In this document: piece after piece, positions 13,047-28,700 of the stretch
How the letters are laid out: each line of letters begins with the position of its first letter
Numbering within the stretch: position 1 is the first letter of the stretch
DNA from: Brienomyrus brachyistius
Lineage: Eukaryota > Chordata > Actinopteri > Osteoglossiformes > Mormyridae
Assembly (NCBI RefSeq): GCF_023856365.1
Contig: NW_026043019.1
Span: 1-64,000 of the forward strand
Direction of reading: 5' to 3'
DNA length: 64,000 nucleotides
Notes under the pieces: model-generated
The model's database searches: none
What the model was told of the DNA's origin: nothing
Seen by the model: only the letters and a program-made list of their open reading frames with translations
Program-made: the position numbers and the translations under genes

Positions 13047-15816
13047 GCAAATATGCAAATATGCTAATATGCTAATATGCTAATATGCTAATATGCTAAT
13101 ATGCTATGCTAATATGCTATGGTAATATGCTAATATGCTAATACGCTAACACGCTATGCTAATATGCTATGCTAATATGCTATGCTAATATGCTAATATG
13201 CTAATATACTATGCTAATATGCTAATATGCTAATATGCTAATATGCTATGCTAATATGCTAATATGCTAATATGCTATGCTAATATGCTAATATGTTAAT
13301 ATGCTAACACGCTATGCTAATATGCTAATATGCTATGCTAATATGCTAATATGCTAATATGCTATGCTAATATGCTATGCTAATATGCTATGCTAATATG
13401 CTAATATGTTAATATGCTAATATGCTATACTAATATGCTAATATGCTAATATGCTATGCTAATATGCTAATATGCTAATATGCTATGCTAATATGCTAAT
13501 ATGCTAATATGCTAATATGCTAATATGCTATGCTAATATACTAATATGCTAATATGCTATGCTAATATGCTATATTAATATGCTAATATGCTAATACGCT
13601 AACACGCTATGCTAATATGCTATGCTAATATGCTATGCTAATATGCTATGCTAATATGCTAATATGCTAATATGTTAATATGCTAATATACTATGCTAAT
13701 ATGCTAATATGCTAATATGCTAATATGCTAATTTACTATGCTAATATGTTAATATGCTAATATGCTATGCTAATATGCTAATATGCTAATATGTTAATAT
13801 GCTAACACGCTATGCTAATATGCTAATATGCTATGCTAATATGGTAATATGCTAATATGCTATGCTAATATACTAATATGTTAATATGCTAATATGCTAA
13901 TATGCTATGCTAATATGCTAATATGTTAATATGCTAATATGCTATGCTAATATGCTAATATGCTAATATGCTAATATGCTATGCTAATATGTTAATATGC
14001 TAATATGCTAATATGCTAATATGCTATGCTAATATGCTAATATGTTAATATGCTAATACGCTAACACGCTATGCTAATATGCTAATATACTAATATGCTA
14101 ATATGCTATGCTAATATGCTATGCTAATATGCTATGCTAATATGCTATGTTAATATGCTAATATGTTAATATGCTAATATGCTAATATGCTAATATACTA
14201 TGCTAATATGCTAATATGCTAATATGCTAATATGCTATGCTAATATGCTAATATGCTATGCTAATATGCTAATATGCTAATACGTTAACACGCTATGCTA
14301 ATATGCTAATATGCTAATATGCTAATATGTTATGCTAATATGCTATGCTAATATGTTAATATGCTAATATGCTAATATGCTAATATGCTATACTAATATG
14401 CTAATATGCTAATATGCTAATATGCTAACACCTTATACTATGCTAATATGCTAATATGCTAATATGCTAATATGCTATGTTAATATGCTAATATGCTAAT
14501 ATGCTAATATGCTATGCTATGCTAATATGCTAATATGCTAATACGCTAACACGCTATGCTAATATGCTAATATGCTAATATGCTAATATACTATGCTAAT
14601 ATGCTAATATGCTAATATGCTAATATGCTATGCTAATATGCTAATATGCTAATATGCTATGCTAATATGCTAATATGCTAATATGCTAATATGCTATGCT
14701 AATATGCTATGCTAATATGCTAATATGCTAATATGCTAACACGCTATGCTAATATGCTAATATGCTAATATGCTAATATGCTATGCTAATATGCTAATAT
14801 GCTAATACGCTAACACGCTATGCTAATATGCTATGCTAATATGCTAATATGCTAATATGCTAATATGTTAATATGCTATGCTAATATGCTAATATGCTAA
14901 TTTGCTAATATGCTATGCTAATATGCTAATATGCTAATACGCTAACACGCTATGCTAATATGCTAATATGCTAATATGCTAATATGCTATGCTAATATGC
15001 TAATATGCTAATATGCTAATATGCTAATATGCTATGCTAATTTGCTAATATGCTAATATGCTAATATGCTAATATGCTAATATGCTATGCTAATATGCTA
15101 ATATGCTAATATGCTAACACGCTATGCTAATATGCTAATATGCTAATATGCTAATATACTATGCTAATATGCTAATATACTATGCTAATATGCTAATATG
15201 TTAATATGCTAATATGATAATATGCTAATATGCTAATATGCTAATATGCTAATACGTTAACACGCTATGCTAATATGCTAATATGCTATGCTAATATGCT
15301 AATATGCTAATATGCTAATATGCTAATATGCTAATATACTATGCTAATATGTTAATATGCTAATATGCTAATATGCTAATATGCTAATATGCTAATACGC
15401 TAATACGCTAATATGCTAACACGCTATGCTAATATGCTAATATGCTAATATGCTAATATGCTATGCTAATATGCTAATATGCTAATATGCTAATATGCTA
15501 ATATGCTAATATATTAATACGCTAACACGCTATGCTAATATGCTAATATGCTAATATACTAATATGCTATGCTAATATGCTAATATGTTAATATGCTAAT
15601 ATGCTAATATGTTAATATGCTAATATGCTATGCTAATATGCTAATATGCTAATACGTTAATATGCTAACATGCTATGCTAATATGCTAATATGCTAATAT
15701 GCTACGCTAATATGCTAATATGCTAATACGCTAACACGCTATGCTAATATGCTAATATGCTAATATGCTATGCTAATATGCTAATATGCTAATATGCTAA
15801 TATGCTATGCTAATAT
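13047..15816 (+). repeat. Domain I block 5 (2.77 kb), copy of block 2
   Basis: The block shows M0, M4 (about 13121), AATATGGTAATATG (about 13842), GCTAACACCTTATAC (14427), a doubled 5-mer (about 14513), AATTTGC (about 14901 and 15033) and TATGATAATATG (about 15216). Order and offsets match 3624-6409, some 9.41 kb upstream. The sequence returns to a clean 8/5 grid here after the noisy stretch. Confidence 0.82.
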
Positions 15817-16547
15817 GCAAATATGCAAATATGCTAATATGCTAATATGCTAATATGCTAATATGCTATGCTAATATGCTATGGTAATATGCTAATATGC
15901 TAATACGCTAACACGCTATGCTAATATGCTATGCTAATATGCTATGCTAATATGCTAATATGCTAATATACTATGCTAATATGCTAATATGCTAATATGC
16001 TAATATGCTATGCTAATATGCTAATATGCTAATATGCTATGCTAATATGCTAATATGTCAATATGCTAACACGCTATACTAATATGCTAATATGCTATGC
16101 TAATATGGTAATATGTTAATATGCTATGCTAATATACTAATATGTTAATATGCTAATATGCTAATATGCTATGCTAATATGCTAATATGTTAATATGCTA
16201 ATATGCTATGCTAATATGCTAATATGCTAATATGCTAATATGCTATGCTAATATGTTAATATGCTAATATACTAATATGCTAATATGCTAATATACTAAT
16301 ATGCTATGCTAATATGCTAATATGCTAATATGCTAATATGCTATGCTAATATGCTAATATGCTAATACGCTAACACGCTAACACGCTATGCTAATATGCT
16401 AATATACTAATATGCTAATATGCTATGCTAATATGCTATGCTAATATGCTATGCTAATATGCTAATATGTTAATATGCTAATATGCTAATATGCTAATAT
16501 GCTAATATACTATGCTAATATGCTAATATGCTAATTTGCTAATATGC
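15817..16547 (+). repeat. Last M0-bearing segment, up to M1
   Basis: This holds the last M0 of the window (15817) and M4 (about 15890), with 730 bp from M0 to M1, close to the 726 bp seen at 6410-7136. Near 16054 one unit reads GTCAATAT. A CTAACACGCTAACACG doubling lies near 16370. Confidence 0.75.
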
Positions 16548-19500
16548 TATTCTAATATAATATGCTAATATGCTAATATGCTATGCTAATATGCTAATAT
16601 GCTAATACGTTAACACGCTATGCTAATATGCTAATATGCTAATATGCTAATATGTTATGCTAATATGCTATGCTAATATGCTAATATGTTAATATGCTAA
16701 TATGCTATACTAATATGCTAATATGCTAATACGCTAACACGTTATACTATGCTAATATGCTAATATGCTAATATGCTAATATGCTATGTTAATATGCTAA
16801 TATGCTAATATGCTAATATGCTATGCTAATATGCTAATATGCTAATACGCTAACACGCTGCTAATATGCTAATATGCTAATATACTAATATGCTAATATG
16901 CTATGCTAATATGCTAATATGCTAATATGCTATGCTAATATGCTAATATGCTAATATGCTAATATGCTATGCTAATATGCTAATATGCTAATATGCTAAC
17001 ACGCTATGCTAATATGCTATGCTAATATGCTAATATGCTTAAATGCTATGCTAATATGCTAACATGCTAATATGCTAACATGCTAATATGCTAATATGCT
17101 AATTTGCTAATATGCTAATATGCTATGCTAATATGCTAATATGCTAATATGCTAATATGCTATGCTAATATGCTAATATGCTAATATGCTAATATGCTAA
17201 TATGCTATGCTAATATGCTAATATGTTAATATGCTAATATGCTATGCTAATATGCTAATATATTAATATGCTAATATGCTAATATGCTAATATGCTATGC
17301 TAATATGCTAATATGTTAATATGTTAATATGCTAATATGCTAATATGCTAATACGCTAATATGCTAACACGCTATGCTAATATGCTAATATGCTAATATG
17401 CTAATATGCTATGCTAATATGCTAATATGCTAATACGCTAACACGCTATGCTAATATGCTAATATGCTAATATGCTAATATGCTATGCTAATATGCTAAT
17501 ATGCTAATATGCTAATATGCTATGCTAATATGCTAATACGCTAATATGCTAACATGCTATGCTAATATGCTAATATGCTAATATGCTATGCTAATATGCT
17601 AATATGCTAATACGCTAACACGCTATGCAAATATGCTAATATGCTAATATGCTATGCTAATATGCTAATATGCTAATATGCTAATATGCTAATATGCTAA
17701 TATGCTAATATACTATGCTAATATATTAATATGCTAATATGCTAATATGCTAATATGCTAATATGCTATGCTAATACGCTAATATGCTAACACGTTATGC
17801 TAATATGCTAATATGCTAATATGCTATGCTAATATGCTAATATGCTATGCTAATATGCTAATATGCTAATATGCTAATATGCTAACACGATATGCTATGC
17901 TAATATGCTAATATGCTAATATGCTAACACGCTATGCTAATATGCTAATATGCTAATATGCTAATATGTTAATAAGCTAATATGCTAATATGCTAATATG
18001 CTAATATGCTATGCTAATTTGCTAATATGTTAATATGCTAATGCGCTAATATGCTAACACGCTATGCTAATATGCTAATATGCTAATATGCTAATATGCT
18101 ATGCTAATATGCTAATATGCTAATACGCTAATATGCTAACACGCTATGCTAATATGCTAATATGCTAATATGCTAATATGCTATGCTATGCTAATTTGCT
18201 AATATGCTAATGTGCTAATATGTTAATATGCTAACACGCTATGCTAATATGCTAATATGCTAATACGCTAATATGCTAACACGCTATGCTAATATGCTAA
18301 TATGCTAATATGCCATGCTAATTTGCTAATATGCTAATGTGCTAATATGTTAATATGCTAACACGCTATGCTAATATGCTAATATACTAATATGCTAATA
18401 TGCTATGCTAATATGCTAATATGTTAATATGCTAATATGTTAATATGCTAATATGCTAATATGCTATGCTAATATGCTAATATGCTAATATGCTAATATG
18501 CTATGCTAATTTGCTAATATGCTAATGTGCTAATATGTTAATATGCTAACACGCTATGCTAATATGCTAATATGCTAATATGCTAATATGCTATGCTAAT
18601 ATGCTAATATGTTAATATGCTAATATGCTAATATGCTATGCTAATATGCTAATATGTTAATATGCTAATATGCTATGCTAATATGCTAATATGTTAATAT
18701 GCTAATATGCTATGCTAATATGTTAATATGCTAATATGCTAATATGCTAATATGTTAATTCTCTAATATGCTAATATGCTAATATGCTAATATGCTAACA
18801 TGCTATGCTAATATGCTAATATGCTAATATGCTAATATGCTATGCTAATATGCTAATATACTAATATGCTAATATGCTATGCTAATATGCTAATATGCTA
18901 ATACGCTAACACGCTATGCTAATATGCTAATATGCTAATATGCTAATATGCTATGCTAATATGCTAATATGCTAATACGCTAACACGCTATGCTAATATG
19001 CTAATATGCTATGCTAATATGCTAATATGCTAATATGCTATGCTAATATGTTAATACGCTAACACGCTATGCTAATATGCTAATATGCTAATATGCTATG
19101 CTAATATGCTAATATGCTATGCTAATATGCTAATATGCTAATATGCTAATATGCTATGCTAATATGCTATGCTAATATGCTAATATGCTAATATGCTAAT
19201 ATGCTATGTTAATATGCTAAATATGGTAATATGCTAATATGCTATGCTAATATGCTAATATGCTAATACGCTAACACGCTATGCTAATATGCTAATATGC
19301 TAATATGCTATGCTAATATGCTAATATGCTAATATGCTATGCTAATATACTAATATGCTAATATGCTAATATGCTAATATGCTATGCTAATATGCTAATA
19401 TGCTAATATGTTAATATGCTATGCTAATATGCTAATATGGTAATACGCTAACACGCTATGCTAATATGCTAATATGCTAATATGCTAATATGCTATGCTA

Positions 19501-20240
19501 ATATGCTAATATGCTAATATGCTAATATGCTAATATGCTATGCTAATATGCTAATATGCTAACACGCTATGCTAATATGCTAATATGCTAATATGCTAAT
19601 ATGCTAATACGCTAATATGCTAACACGCTATGCTAATATGCTAATATGCTAATATGCTAATATGCTATGCTAATATGCTAATATGCTAATACGCTAACAC
19701 GCTATGCTAATATGCTATGTTAATATGCTAATATGCTAATATACTATGCTAATATGCTAATATGCTAATATGCTAATATGCTATGCTAATATGCTAATAT
19801 GCTAATATGCTATGCTAATATGCTAATATGCTAATACGCTAACACGCTATGCTAATATGCTAATATGCTAATATGCTAATATGCTAATATGCTATGCTAA
19901 TATGCTATGCTAATATGCTAATATGCTAATATGCTAATATGCTATGCTAATGTGCTAATATGCTAATATGCTATGCTAATATGCTAATATGCTAATATAC
20001 TATGCTAATATGCTAATATGCTAATATGCTAATATGCTAATATGCTATGCTAATATGCTAATATGCTAATATGCTAATATGCTATGCTAATATGCTATGG
20101 TAATATGCTAATATGCTAATACGCTAACACGCTATGCTAATATGCTATGCTAATATGCTATGTTAATATGCTAATATGCTAATATACTATGCTAATATGC
20201 TAATATGCTAATTTGCTAATATGCTAATTTGCTAATATGC
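16548..20240 (+). repeat. Transition block between HOR domains (3.69 kb)
   Basis: The left part (M1 16548, GTTATAC near 16741, M3 17037, AATAAGC near 17973, AATGCG near 18039, GCCATGCT near 18313) matches domain I block 3. From about 18.5 kb the order AATTTGC...AATGTGC then M2 (18755) matches domain II block 2; the 247 bp between these markers equals that in 24,018-24,265. CTAAATATGGTAAT follows near 19216, then GGTAATACG near 19440 as in domain II block 6, and M4 near 20098. It is a mosaic of at least three block types and the best place to look for the recombination that founded domain II. Confidence 0.7.
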
Positions 20241-23115
20241 TATTCTAATATAATATGCTAATATGCTAATATGCTATGCTAATATGCTAATATGCTAATA
20301 CGTTAACACGCTATGCTAATATGCTAATATGCTAATATGCTAATATGTTATGCTAATATGCTATGCTAATATGCTAATATGCTAATATACTAATATGCTA
20401 TACTAATATGCTAATATGCTAATACGCTAACACGTTATACTATGCTAATATGCTAATATGCTAATATGCTAATATGCTATGTTAATATGCTAATATGCTA
20501 ATATGCTAATATGCTAATATGCTATGCTAATATGCTAATATGCTAATACGCTAACACGCTGCTAATATGCTAATATGCTAATATGCTAATATGCTAATAT
20601 GCTATGCTAATATGCTAATATGCTAATACGCTAACACGCTGCTAATATGCTAATATGCTAATATGCTAATATGCTATGTTAATATGCTAATATGCTAATA
20701 TGCTATGCTAATATGCTAATATGCTAATATGCTAATATGCTATGCTAATATGCTAATATGCTAATATGCTATGCTAATATGCTAATATGCTAATATGCTA
20801 TGCTAATATGCAAATATGCTAATATGCTAATATGCTATGCTAATATGCTAATATGCTAATACGCTAATATGCTAACACGCTATGCTAATATGCTAATATG
20901 CTAATATGCTATGCTAATTTGCTAATATGCTAATGTGCTAATATGTTAATATGCTAACACGCTATGCTAATATGCTAATATGCTAATACGCTAATATGCT
21001 AACACGCTATGCTAATATGCTAATATGCTAATATGCTAATATGCTAATATGCTATGCTAATTTGCTAATATGCTAATGTGCTAATATGCTAATGTGCTAA
21101 TATGTTAATATGCTAACACTTTATGCTAATATGCTAATATGCTAATATGCTAATATGCTATGCTAATATGCTATGTTAATATGCTAATATGCTAATATGC
21201 TATGCTAATATGCTAATATGCTAATATGCTAATATGCTATGCTAATTTGCTAATATGCTAATGTGCTAATATGTTAATATGCTAACACGCTATGCTAATA
21301 TGCTAATATGCTAATATGCTATGCTAATATGCTAATATGTTAATATGCTAATATGCTAATATGCTAAGCTAATATGCTAATATGCTAATATGCTAATATG
21401 CTATGCTAATATGCTAATATGTTAATATGCTAATATGCTATGCTAATATATTAATATGCTAATATGTTAATATGTTAATATGTTAATTCTCTAATATGCT
21501 AATATGCTAATATGCTAATATGCTAACATGCTATGCTAATATGCTAATATGCTAATATGCTAATATGCTAATATGCTATGCTAATATACTAATATATTAA
21601 TATGCTAATATGCTATGCTAATATGCTAATATGCTAATACGCTAACATGCTATGCTAATATGCTAATATGCTAATATGCTAATATGCTAATATGCTAATA
21701 TGCTATGCTAATATGCTAATATGCTAATATGCTAATACGCTAACACGCTATGCTAATATGCTAATATGCTATGCTAATATGCTAATATGCTAATATGCTA
21801 TGCTAATATGTTAATACGCTAACACGCTATGCTAATATGCTAATATGCCAATATGCTATGCTAATATGCTAATATGCTATGCTAATATGCTAATATGCTA
21901 ATATGCTAATATGCTATGCTAATATGCTAATATACTATGCTAATATGCTAATATGCTAATATGCTAATATGCTATGTTAATATGCTAAATATGGTAATAT
22001 GCTAATATGCTATGCTAATATGCTAATATGCTAATACGCTAACACGCTATGCTAATATGCTAATATGCTAATATGCTATGCTAATATGCTAATATGCTAA
22101 TATGCTATGCTAATATACTAATATGCTAATATGCTAATATGCTAATATGCTAATATGCTAATATGCTATACTAATATGCTAATATGCTAATATGCTAATA
22201 TGCTAATATGCTATGCTAATATGCTAATATGCTAATACGCTAACACGCTATGCTAATATGCTAATATGCTAATATGCTAATATGCTATGCTAATATGCTA
22301 ATATGCTAATATGCTAATATGCTAATATGCTATGCTAATATGCTAATATGCTAACACGCTATGCTAATATGCTAATATGCTAATATGCTAATATGCTAAT
22401 ATGCTAATATGCTAATACGCTAATATGCTAACACGCTATGCTAATATGCTAATATGCTAATATGCTAATATGCTATGCTAATATGCTAATATGCTAATAC
22501 GCTAACACGCTATGCTAATATGCTATGCTAATATACTAATATACTATGCTAATATGCTAATATGCTAATATGCTAATATGCTATGCTAATATGCTAATAT
22601 GCTAATACGCTAACACGCTATGCTAAAATGCTATGCTAATATGCTAATATGCTAATATACTATGCTAATATGCTAATATGCTAATATGCTAATATGCTAT
22701 GCTAATATGCTAATATGCTAATATGCTATGCTAATATGCTAATATGCTAATACGCTAACACGCTATGCTAATATGCTAATATGCTAATATGCTAATATGC
22801 TAATATGCTATGCTAATATGCTATGCTAATATGCTAGCTAATATGCTAATATGCTATGCTAATATGCTAATATGCTAATATGCTAATATGCTAATATGCT
22901 ATGCTAATATGCTAATATGCTAATATGCTAATATGCTATGCTAATATGCTAATATGCTAATATGCTAATATACTATGCTAATATGCTATGGTAATATGCT
23001 AATATGCTAATACGCTAACACGCTATGCTAATATGCTATACTAATATGCTATGCTAATATGCTAATATGCTAATATACTATGCTAATATGCTAATATGCT
23101 AATTTGCTAATATGC
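20241..23115 (+). repeat. Block A1 (2.88 kb)
   Basis: M1 at 20241, GTTAAC 61 bp later (20302), GCTGCT slips at 20558 and 20638, GCAAATATG near 20811, AATGTGC cluster near 21070-21100, then the block-1 hallmark AACACTTTATG (about 21115), GCTAAGCTAAT (about 21366), M2 (21483), CTAAATATGG (about 21985) and a lone AAAA (22625-22628). Blocks B1, C1 and D1 carry the same hallmarks. Confidence 0.85.
20481..20640 (+). repeat. 80-bp tandem duplication in block A1
   Basis: CTAACACGCTGCTAAT occurs twice exactly 80 bp apart (GCTGCT at 20558 and 20638) with the same string of units between. Blocks B1 (about 34371) and D1 (about 60832) have one copy. This accounts for most of the extra length of HOR copy A and is a clean example of unequal exchange or slippage in whole units. 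Confidence 0.88.
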
Positions 23116-25742
23116 TATTCTAATATAATATGCTAATATGCTAATATGCTATGCTAATATGCTAATATGCTAATACGTTAACACGCTATGCTAATATGCT
23201 AATATGCTAATATGTTATGCTAATATGCTATGCTAATATGCTAATATGCTAATATGCTAATATGCTATACTAATATGCTAATATGTTAATACGCTAACAC
23301 GTTATACTATGCTAATATGCTAATATGCTAATATGCTAATATGCTATGTTAATATGCTAATATGCTAATATGCTAATATGCTATGCTAATATGCTAATAT
23401 GCTAATACGCTAACACGCTGCTAATATGCTAATATGCTATGCTAATATGCTAATATGCTAATATGCTATGCTAATATGCTAATATGCTAATATGCTAATA
23501 TGCTATGCTAATATGCTAATATGCTAATATGCTATGCTAATATGCTAATATGCTAATATGCTATGCTAATATGCAAATATGCTAATATGCTAATATGCTA
23601 TGCTAATATGCTAATATGCTAATACGCTAATATGCTAACACGCTATGCTAATATGCTAATATGCTAATATGTTAATATGCTAATATGCTATGCTAATTTG
23701 CTAATATGCTAATGTGCTAATATGTTAATATGCTAACACGCTATGCTAATATGCTAATATGCTAATACGCTAATATGCTAACACGCTATGCTAATATGCT
23801 AATATGCTAATATGCTAATATGCTAATATGCTATGCTAATTTGCTAATATGCTAATGTGCTAATATGTTAATATGCTAACACGCTATGCTAATATGCTAA
23901 TATGCTAATATGCTAATATGCTATGCTAATATGCTAATATGTTAATATGCTAATATGCTAATATGCTATGCTAATATGCTAATATGCTAATATGTTAATA
24001 TGCTAATATGCTATGCTAATTTACTAATATGCTAATGTGCTAATATGTTAATATGCTAACACGCTATGCTAATATGCTAATATGCTAATATGCTAATATG
24101 CTATGCTAATATGCTAATATGTTAATATGCTAATATGCTAATATGCTATGCTAATATGCTAATATGCTAATATGCTAATATGCTATGCTAATATGCTAAT
24201 ATGTTAATATGCTAATATGCTATGCTAATATGTTAATATGCTAATATGTTAATATGCTAATATGTTAATTCTCTAATATGCTAATATGCTAATATGCTAA
24301 TATGCTAACATGCTATGCTAATATGCTAATATGCTAATATGCTAATATGCTATGCTAATATGCTAATATACTAATATGCTAATATGCTATGCTAATATGC
24401 TAATATGCTAATACGCTAACACGCTATGCTAATATGCTAATATGCTAATATGCTAATATGCTATGCTAATATGCTAATATGCTAATATGCTAATACGCTA
24501 ACACGCTATGCTAATATGCTAATATGCTATGCTAATATGCTAATATGCTAATATGCTATGCTAATATGTTAATACGCTAACACGCTATGCTAATATGCTA
24601 ATATGCTAATATGCTATGCTAATATGCTAATATGCTATGCTAATATGCTAATATGCTAATATGCTAATATGCTATGCTAATATGCTAATATGCTATGCTA
24701 ATATGCTAATATGCTAATATGCTAATATGCTATGTTAATATGCTAAATATGGTAATATACTAATATGCTATGCTAATATGCTAATATGCTAATACGCTAA
24801 CACGCTATGCTAATATGCTAATATGCTAATATGCTATGCTAATATGCTAATATGCTAATATGCTATGCTAATATACTAATATGCTAATATGCTAATATGC
24901 TATGCTAATATGCTAATATGCTAATATGCTAATATGCTATGCTAATATGCTAATATGCTAATACGCTAACACGCTATGCTAATATGCTAATATGCTAATA
25001 TGCTAATATGCTAATATGCTATGCTAATATGCTAATATGCTAATATGCTAATATGCTAATATGCTATGCTAATATGCTAATATGCTAACACGCTATGCTA
25101 ATATGCTAATATGCTAATATGCTAATATGCTAATATGCTAATACGCTAATATGCTAACACGCTATGCTAATATGCTAATATGCTAATATGCTAATATGCT
25201 GTGCTAATATGCTAATATGCTAATACGCTAACACGCTATGCTAATATGCTATGCTAATATGCTAATATGCTAATATACTATGCTAATATGCTAATATGCT
25301 AATATGCTATGCTAATATGCTAATATGCTAATATGCTATGCTAATATGCTAATATGCTAATACGCTAACACGCTATGCTAATATGCTAATATGCTAATAT
25401 GCTAATATGCTAATATGCTATGCTAATATGCTATGCTAATATGCTAATATGCTAATATGCTAATATGCTATGCTAATATGCTAATATGCTAATATGCTAT
25501 GCTAATATGCTAATATGCTAATATGCTATGCTAATATGCTAATATGCTAATATGCTAATATGCTATGCTAATATGCTAATATGCTAATATGCTAATATGC
25601 TATGCTAATATGCTATGGTAATATGCTAATATGCTAATACGCTAACACGCTATGCTAATATGCTATGCTAATATGCTATGCTAATATGCTAATATGCTAA
25701 TATGCTAATATACTATGCTAATATGCTAATTTGCTAATATGC
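23116..25742 (+). repeat. Block A2 (2.63 kb)
   Basis: M1, GTTAAC at 23177 (again +61), GCAAATATG near 23574, three AATTTGC/AATGTGC modules of which the third reads AATTTACTAAT (about 24017), M2 (24265), CTAAATATGG (about 24743) and GCTGTGCTAAT (about 25198). The last marker and AATTTACTAAT are private to block 2 and recur in B2 and C2. Confidence 0.85.
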
Positions 25743-28700
25743 TATTCTAATATGCTAATATGCTAATATGCTATGCTAATATGCTAATATGCTAATACGT
25801 TAACACGCTATGCTAATATGCTAATATGCTAATATGCTAATATGTTATGCTAATATGCTATGCTAATATGCTAATATGCTAATATGCTATACTAATATGC
25901 TAATATGCTAATACGCTAACACGTTATACTATGCTAATATGCTAATATGCTAATATGCTAATATGCTATGTTAATATGCTAATATGCTAATATGCTAATA
26001 TGCTATGCTAATATGCTAATATGCTAATACGCTAACACGCTGCTAATATGCTAATATGCTAATATGCTAATATGCTATGCTAATATGCTAATATGCTAAT
26101 ATGCTATGCTAATATGCTAATATGCTAATATGCTAATATGCTAATATGCTATGCTAATATGCTAATATGCTAATATGCTAACACGCTATGCTAATATGCT
26201 ATGCTAATATGCTAATATGCTTAAATGCTATGCTAATATGCTAACATGCTAATATGCTAACATGCTAATATGCTAATATGCTAATTTGCTAATATGCTAA
26301 TATGCTATGCTAATATGCTAATATGCTAATATGCTAATATGCTAATATGCTATGCTAATATGCTAATATGCTAATATGCTAATATGCTAATATGCTAATA
26401 TGCTATGCTAATATGCTAATATGCTAATATGCTAATATGCTATGCTAATATGCTAATATATTAATATGCTAATATGCTAATATGCTAATATGCTATGCTA
26501 ATATGCTATGCTAATACGCTAATATGCTAATATACTAATATGCTAATATGCTAATACGCTAATATGCTAACACGCTATGCTAATATGCTAATATGCTAAT
26601 ATGCTAATATGCTATGCTAATATGCTAATATGCTAATGCGCTAACACGCTATGCTAATATGCTAATATGCTAATATGCTAATATGCTATGCTAATATGCT
26701 AATATGCTAATATGCTAATATGCTAATATGCTATGCTAATATGCTAATACGCTAATATGCTAACATGCTATGCTAATATGCTAATATGCTAATATGCTAT
26801 GCTAATATGCTAATATGCTAATACGCTAACACGCTATGCAAATATGCTAATATGCTAATATGCTATGCTAATATGCTAATATGTTAATATGCTAATATGT
26901 TAATATGCTAATATACTATGCTAATATGCTAATATGTTAATATGCTAATATGCTATGCTAATATGCTAATATGCTAATATGCTAATATGCTAATATGCTA
27001 TGCTAATACGCTAATATGCTAACACGTTATGCTAATATGCTAATATGCTAATATGCTATGCTAATATGCTAATATGCTATGCTAATATGCTAATATGCTA
27101 ATATGCTAATATGCTAACACGATATGCTAATATGCTAATATGCTAATATGCTAATATGCTAACACGCTATGCTAATATGCTAATATGCTAATATGCTAAT
27201 ATGTTAAGCTAATATGCTAATATGCTAATATGCTAATATGCTATGCTAATTTGCTAATATGTTAATATGCTAATGCGCTAATATGCTAACACGCTATGCT
27301 AATATGCTAATATGCTAATATGCTAATATGCTAATACGCTAATATGCTAACACGCTATGCTAATATGCTAATATGCTAATATGCTAATATGCTAATATGC
27401 TATGCTAATTTGCTAATATGCTAATGTGCTAATATGTTAATATGCTAACACGCTATGCTAATATGCTAATATGCTAATACGCTAATATGCTAACACGCTA
27501 TGCTAATATGCTAATATGCTAATATGCTAATATGCTATGCTAATTTGCTAATATGCTAATGTGCTAATATGTTAATATGCTAACACGCTATGCTAATATG
27601 CTAATATGCTAATATGCTATGCTAATATGCTAATATGTTAATATGCTAATATGCTAATATGCTATGCTAATATGCTAATATGCTAATATACTAATATGCT
27701 ATGCTAATATGCTAATATGTTAATATGCTAATATGCTATGCTAATATATTAATATGCTAATATGCTAATATGCTAATATGTTAATTCTCTAATATGCTAA
27801 TATGCTAATATGCTAATATGCTAACATGCTATGCTAATATGCTAATATGCTAATATGCTAATATGCTAATATGCTATGCTAATATGCTAATATACTAATA
27901 TGCTAATATGCTATGCTAATATGCTAATATGCTAATACGCTAACACGCTATGCTAATATGCTAATATGCTAATATGCTAATATGCTAATATGCTATGCTA
28001 ATATGCTAATATGCTAATATGCTAATACGCTAACACGCTATGCTAATATGCTAATATGCTATGCTAATATGCTAATATGCTAATATGCTATGCTAATATG
28101 TTAATACGCTAACACGCTATGCTAATATGCTAATATGCTAATATGCTAATATGCTAATATACTAATATGCTATGCTAATATGCTAATATGCTAATATGCT
28201 ATGCTAATATGCTAATATGCTATGCTAATATGCTAATATGCTAATATGCTAATATGCTAATATGCTAATATGCTAATATGCTATGTTAATATGCTAAATA
28301 TGGTAATATGCTAATATGCTATGCTAATATGCTAATATGCTAATACGCTAACACGCTATGCTAATATGCTAATATGCTAATATGCTATGCTAATATGCTA
28401 ATATGCTAATATGCTATGCTAATATACTAATATGCTAATATGCTAATATGCTAATATGCTATGCTAATATGCTAATATGCTAATATGCTAATATGCTATG
28501 CTAATATGCTAATATGCTAATACGCTAACACGCTATGCAAATATGCTAATATGCTAATATGCTAATATGCTATGCTAATATGCTAATATGCTAATATGCT
28601 ATATGCTAATATGCTAATATGCTATGCTAATATGCTAATATGCTAACACGCTATGCTAATATGCTAATATGCTAATATGCTAATATGCTAATACGCTAAT

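Larger units (their letters stand above)
1..18400 (+). repeat. HOR domain I (period about 9.4 kb)
   Basis: This domain is defined by M0 (GCAAATATGCAAATATGC) at about 171, 3624, 6410, 9467, 13047 and 15817; M0 is not seen later. Matching landmarks repeat about 9.4 kb apart: M0 3624 to 13047 (9423), M0 6410 to 15817 (9407), M1 7136 to 16548 (9412), M3 7725 to 17037 (9312). M2 is absent. The right edge is gradual: domain I markers such as GCCATGCT persist to about 18.31 kb and the first M2 is at 18755, so the edge is placed near 18.4 kb with a few hundred bases of uncertainty. Confidence 0.8.

Noticed and set aside
20241..20256. TATAAT in M1 as a bacterial -10 box or core promoter
   Set aside because: TATAAT arises in M1 by a small rearrangement of the repeat (TATTCTAATATAAT). 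There is no -35-like element, no gene downstream and no bacterial context. TATA-like words are expected everywhere in a 75% AT array.
22625..22628. A-tract bending or curvature elements
   Set aside because: AAAA occurs only in a single slot of block 1 (22625, 36332, 49076, 62804), never in phase with the helix. It is useful as a landmark but does not support curved DNA.
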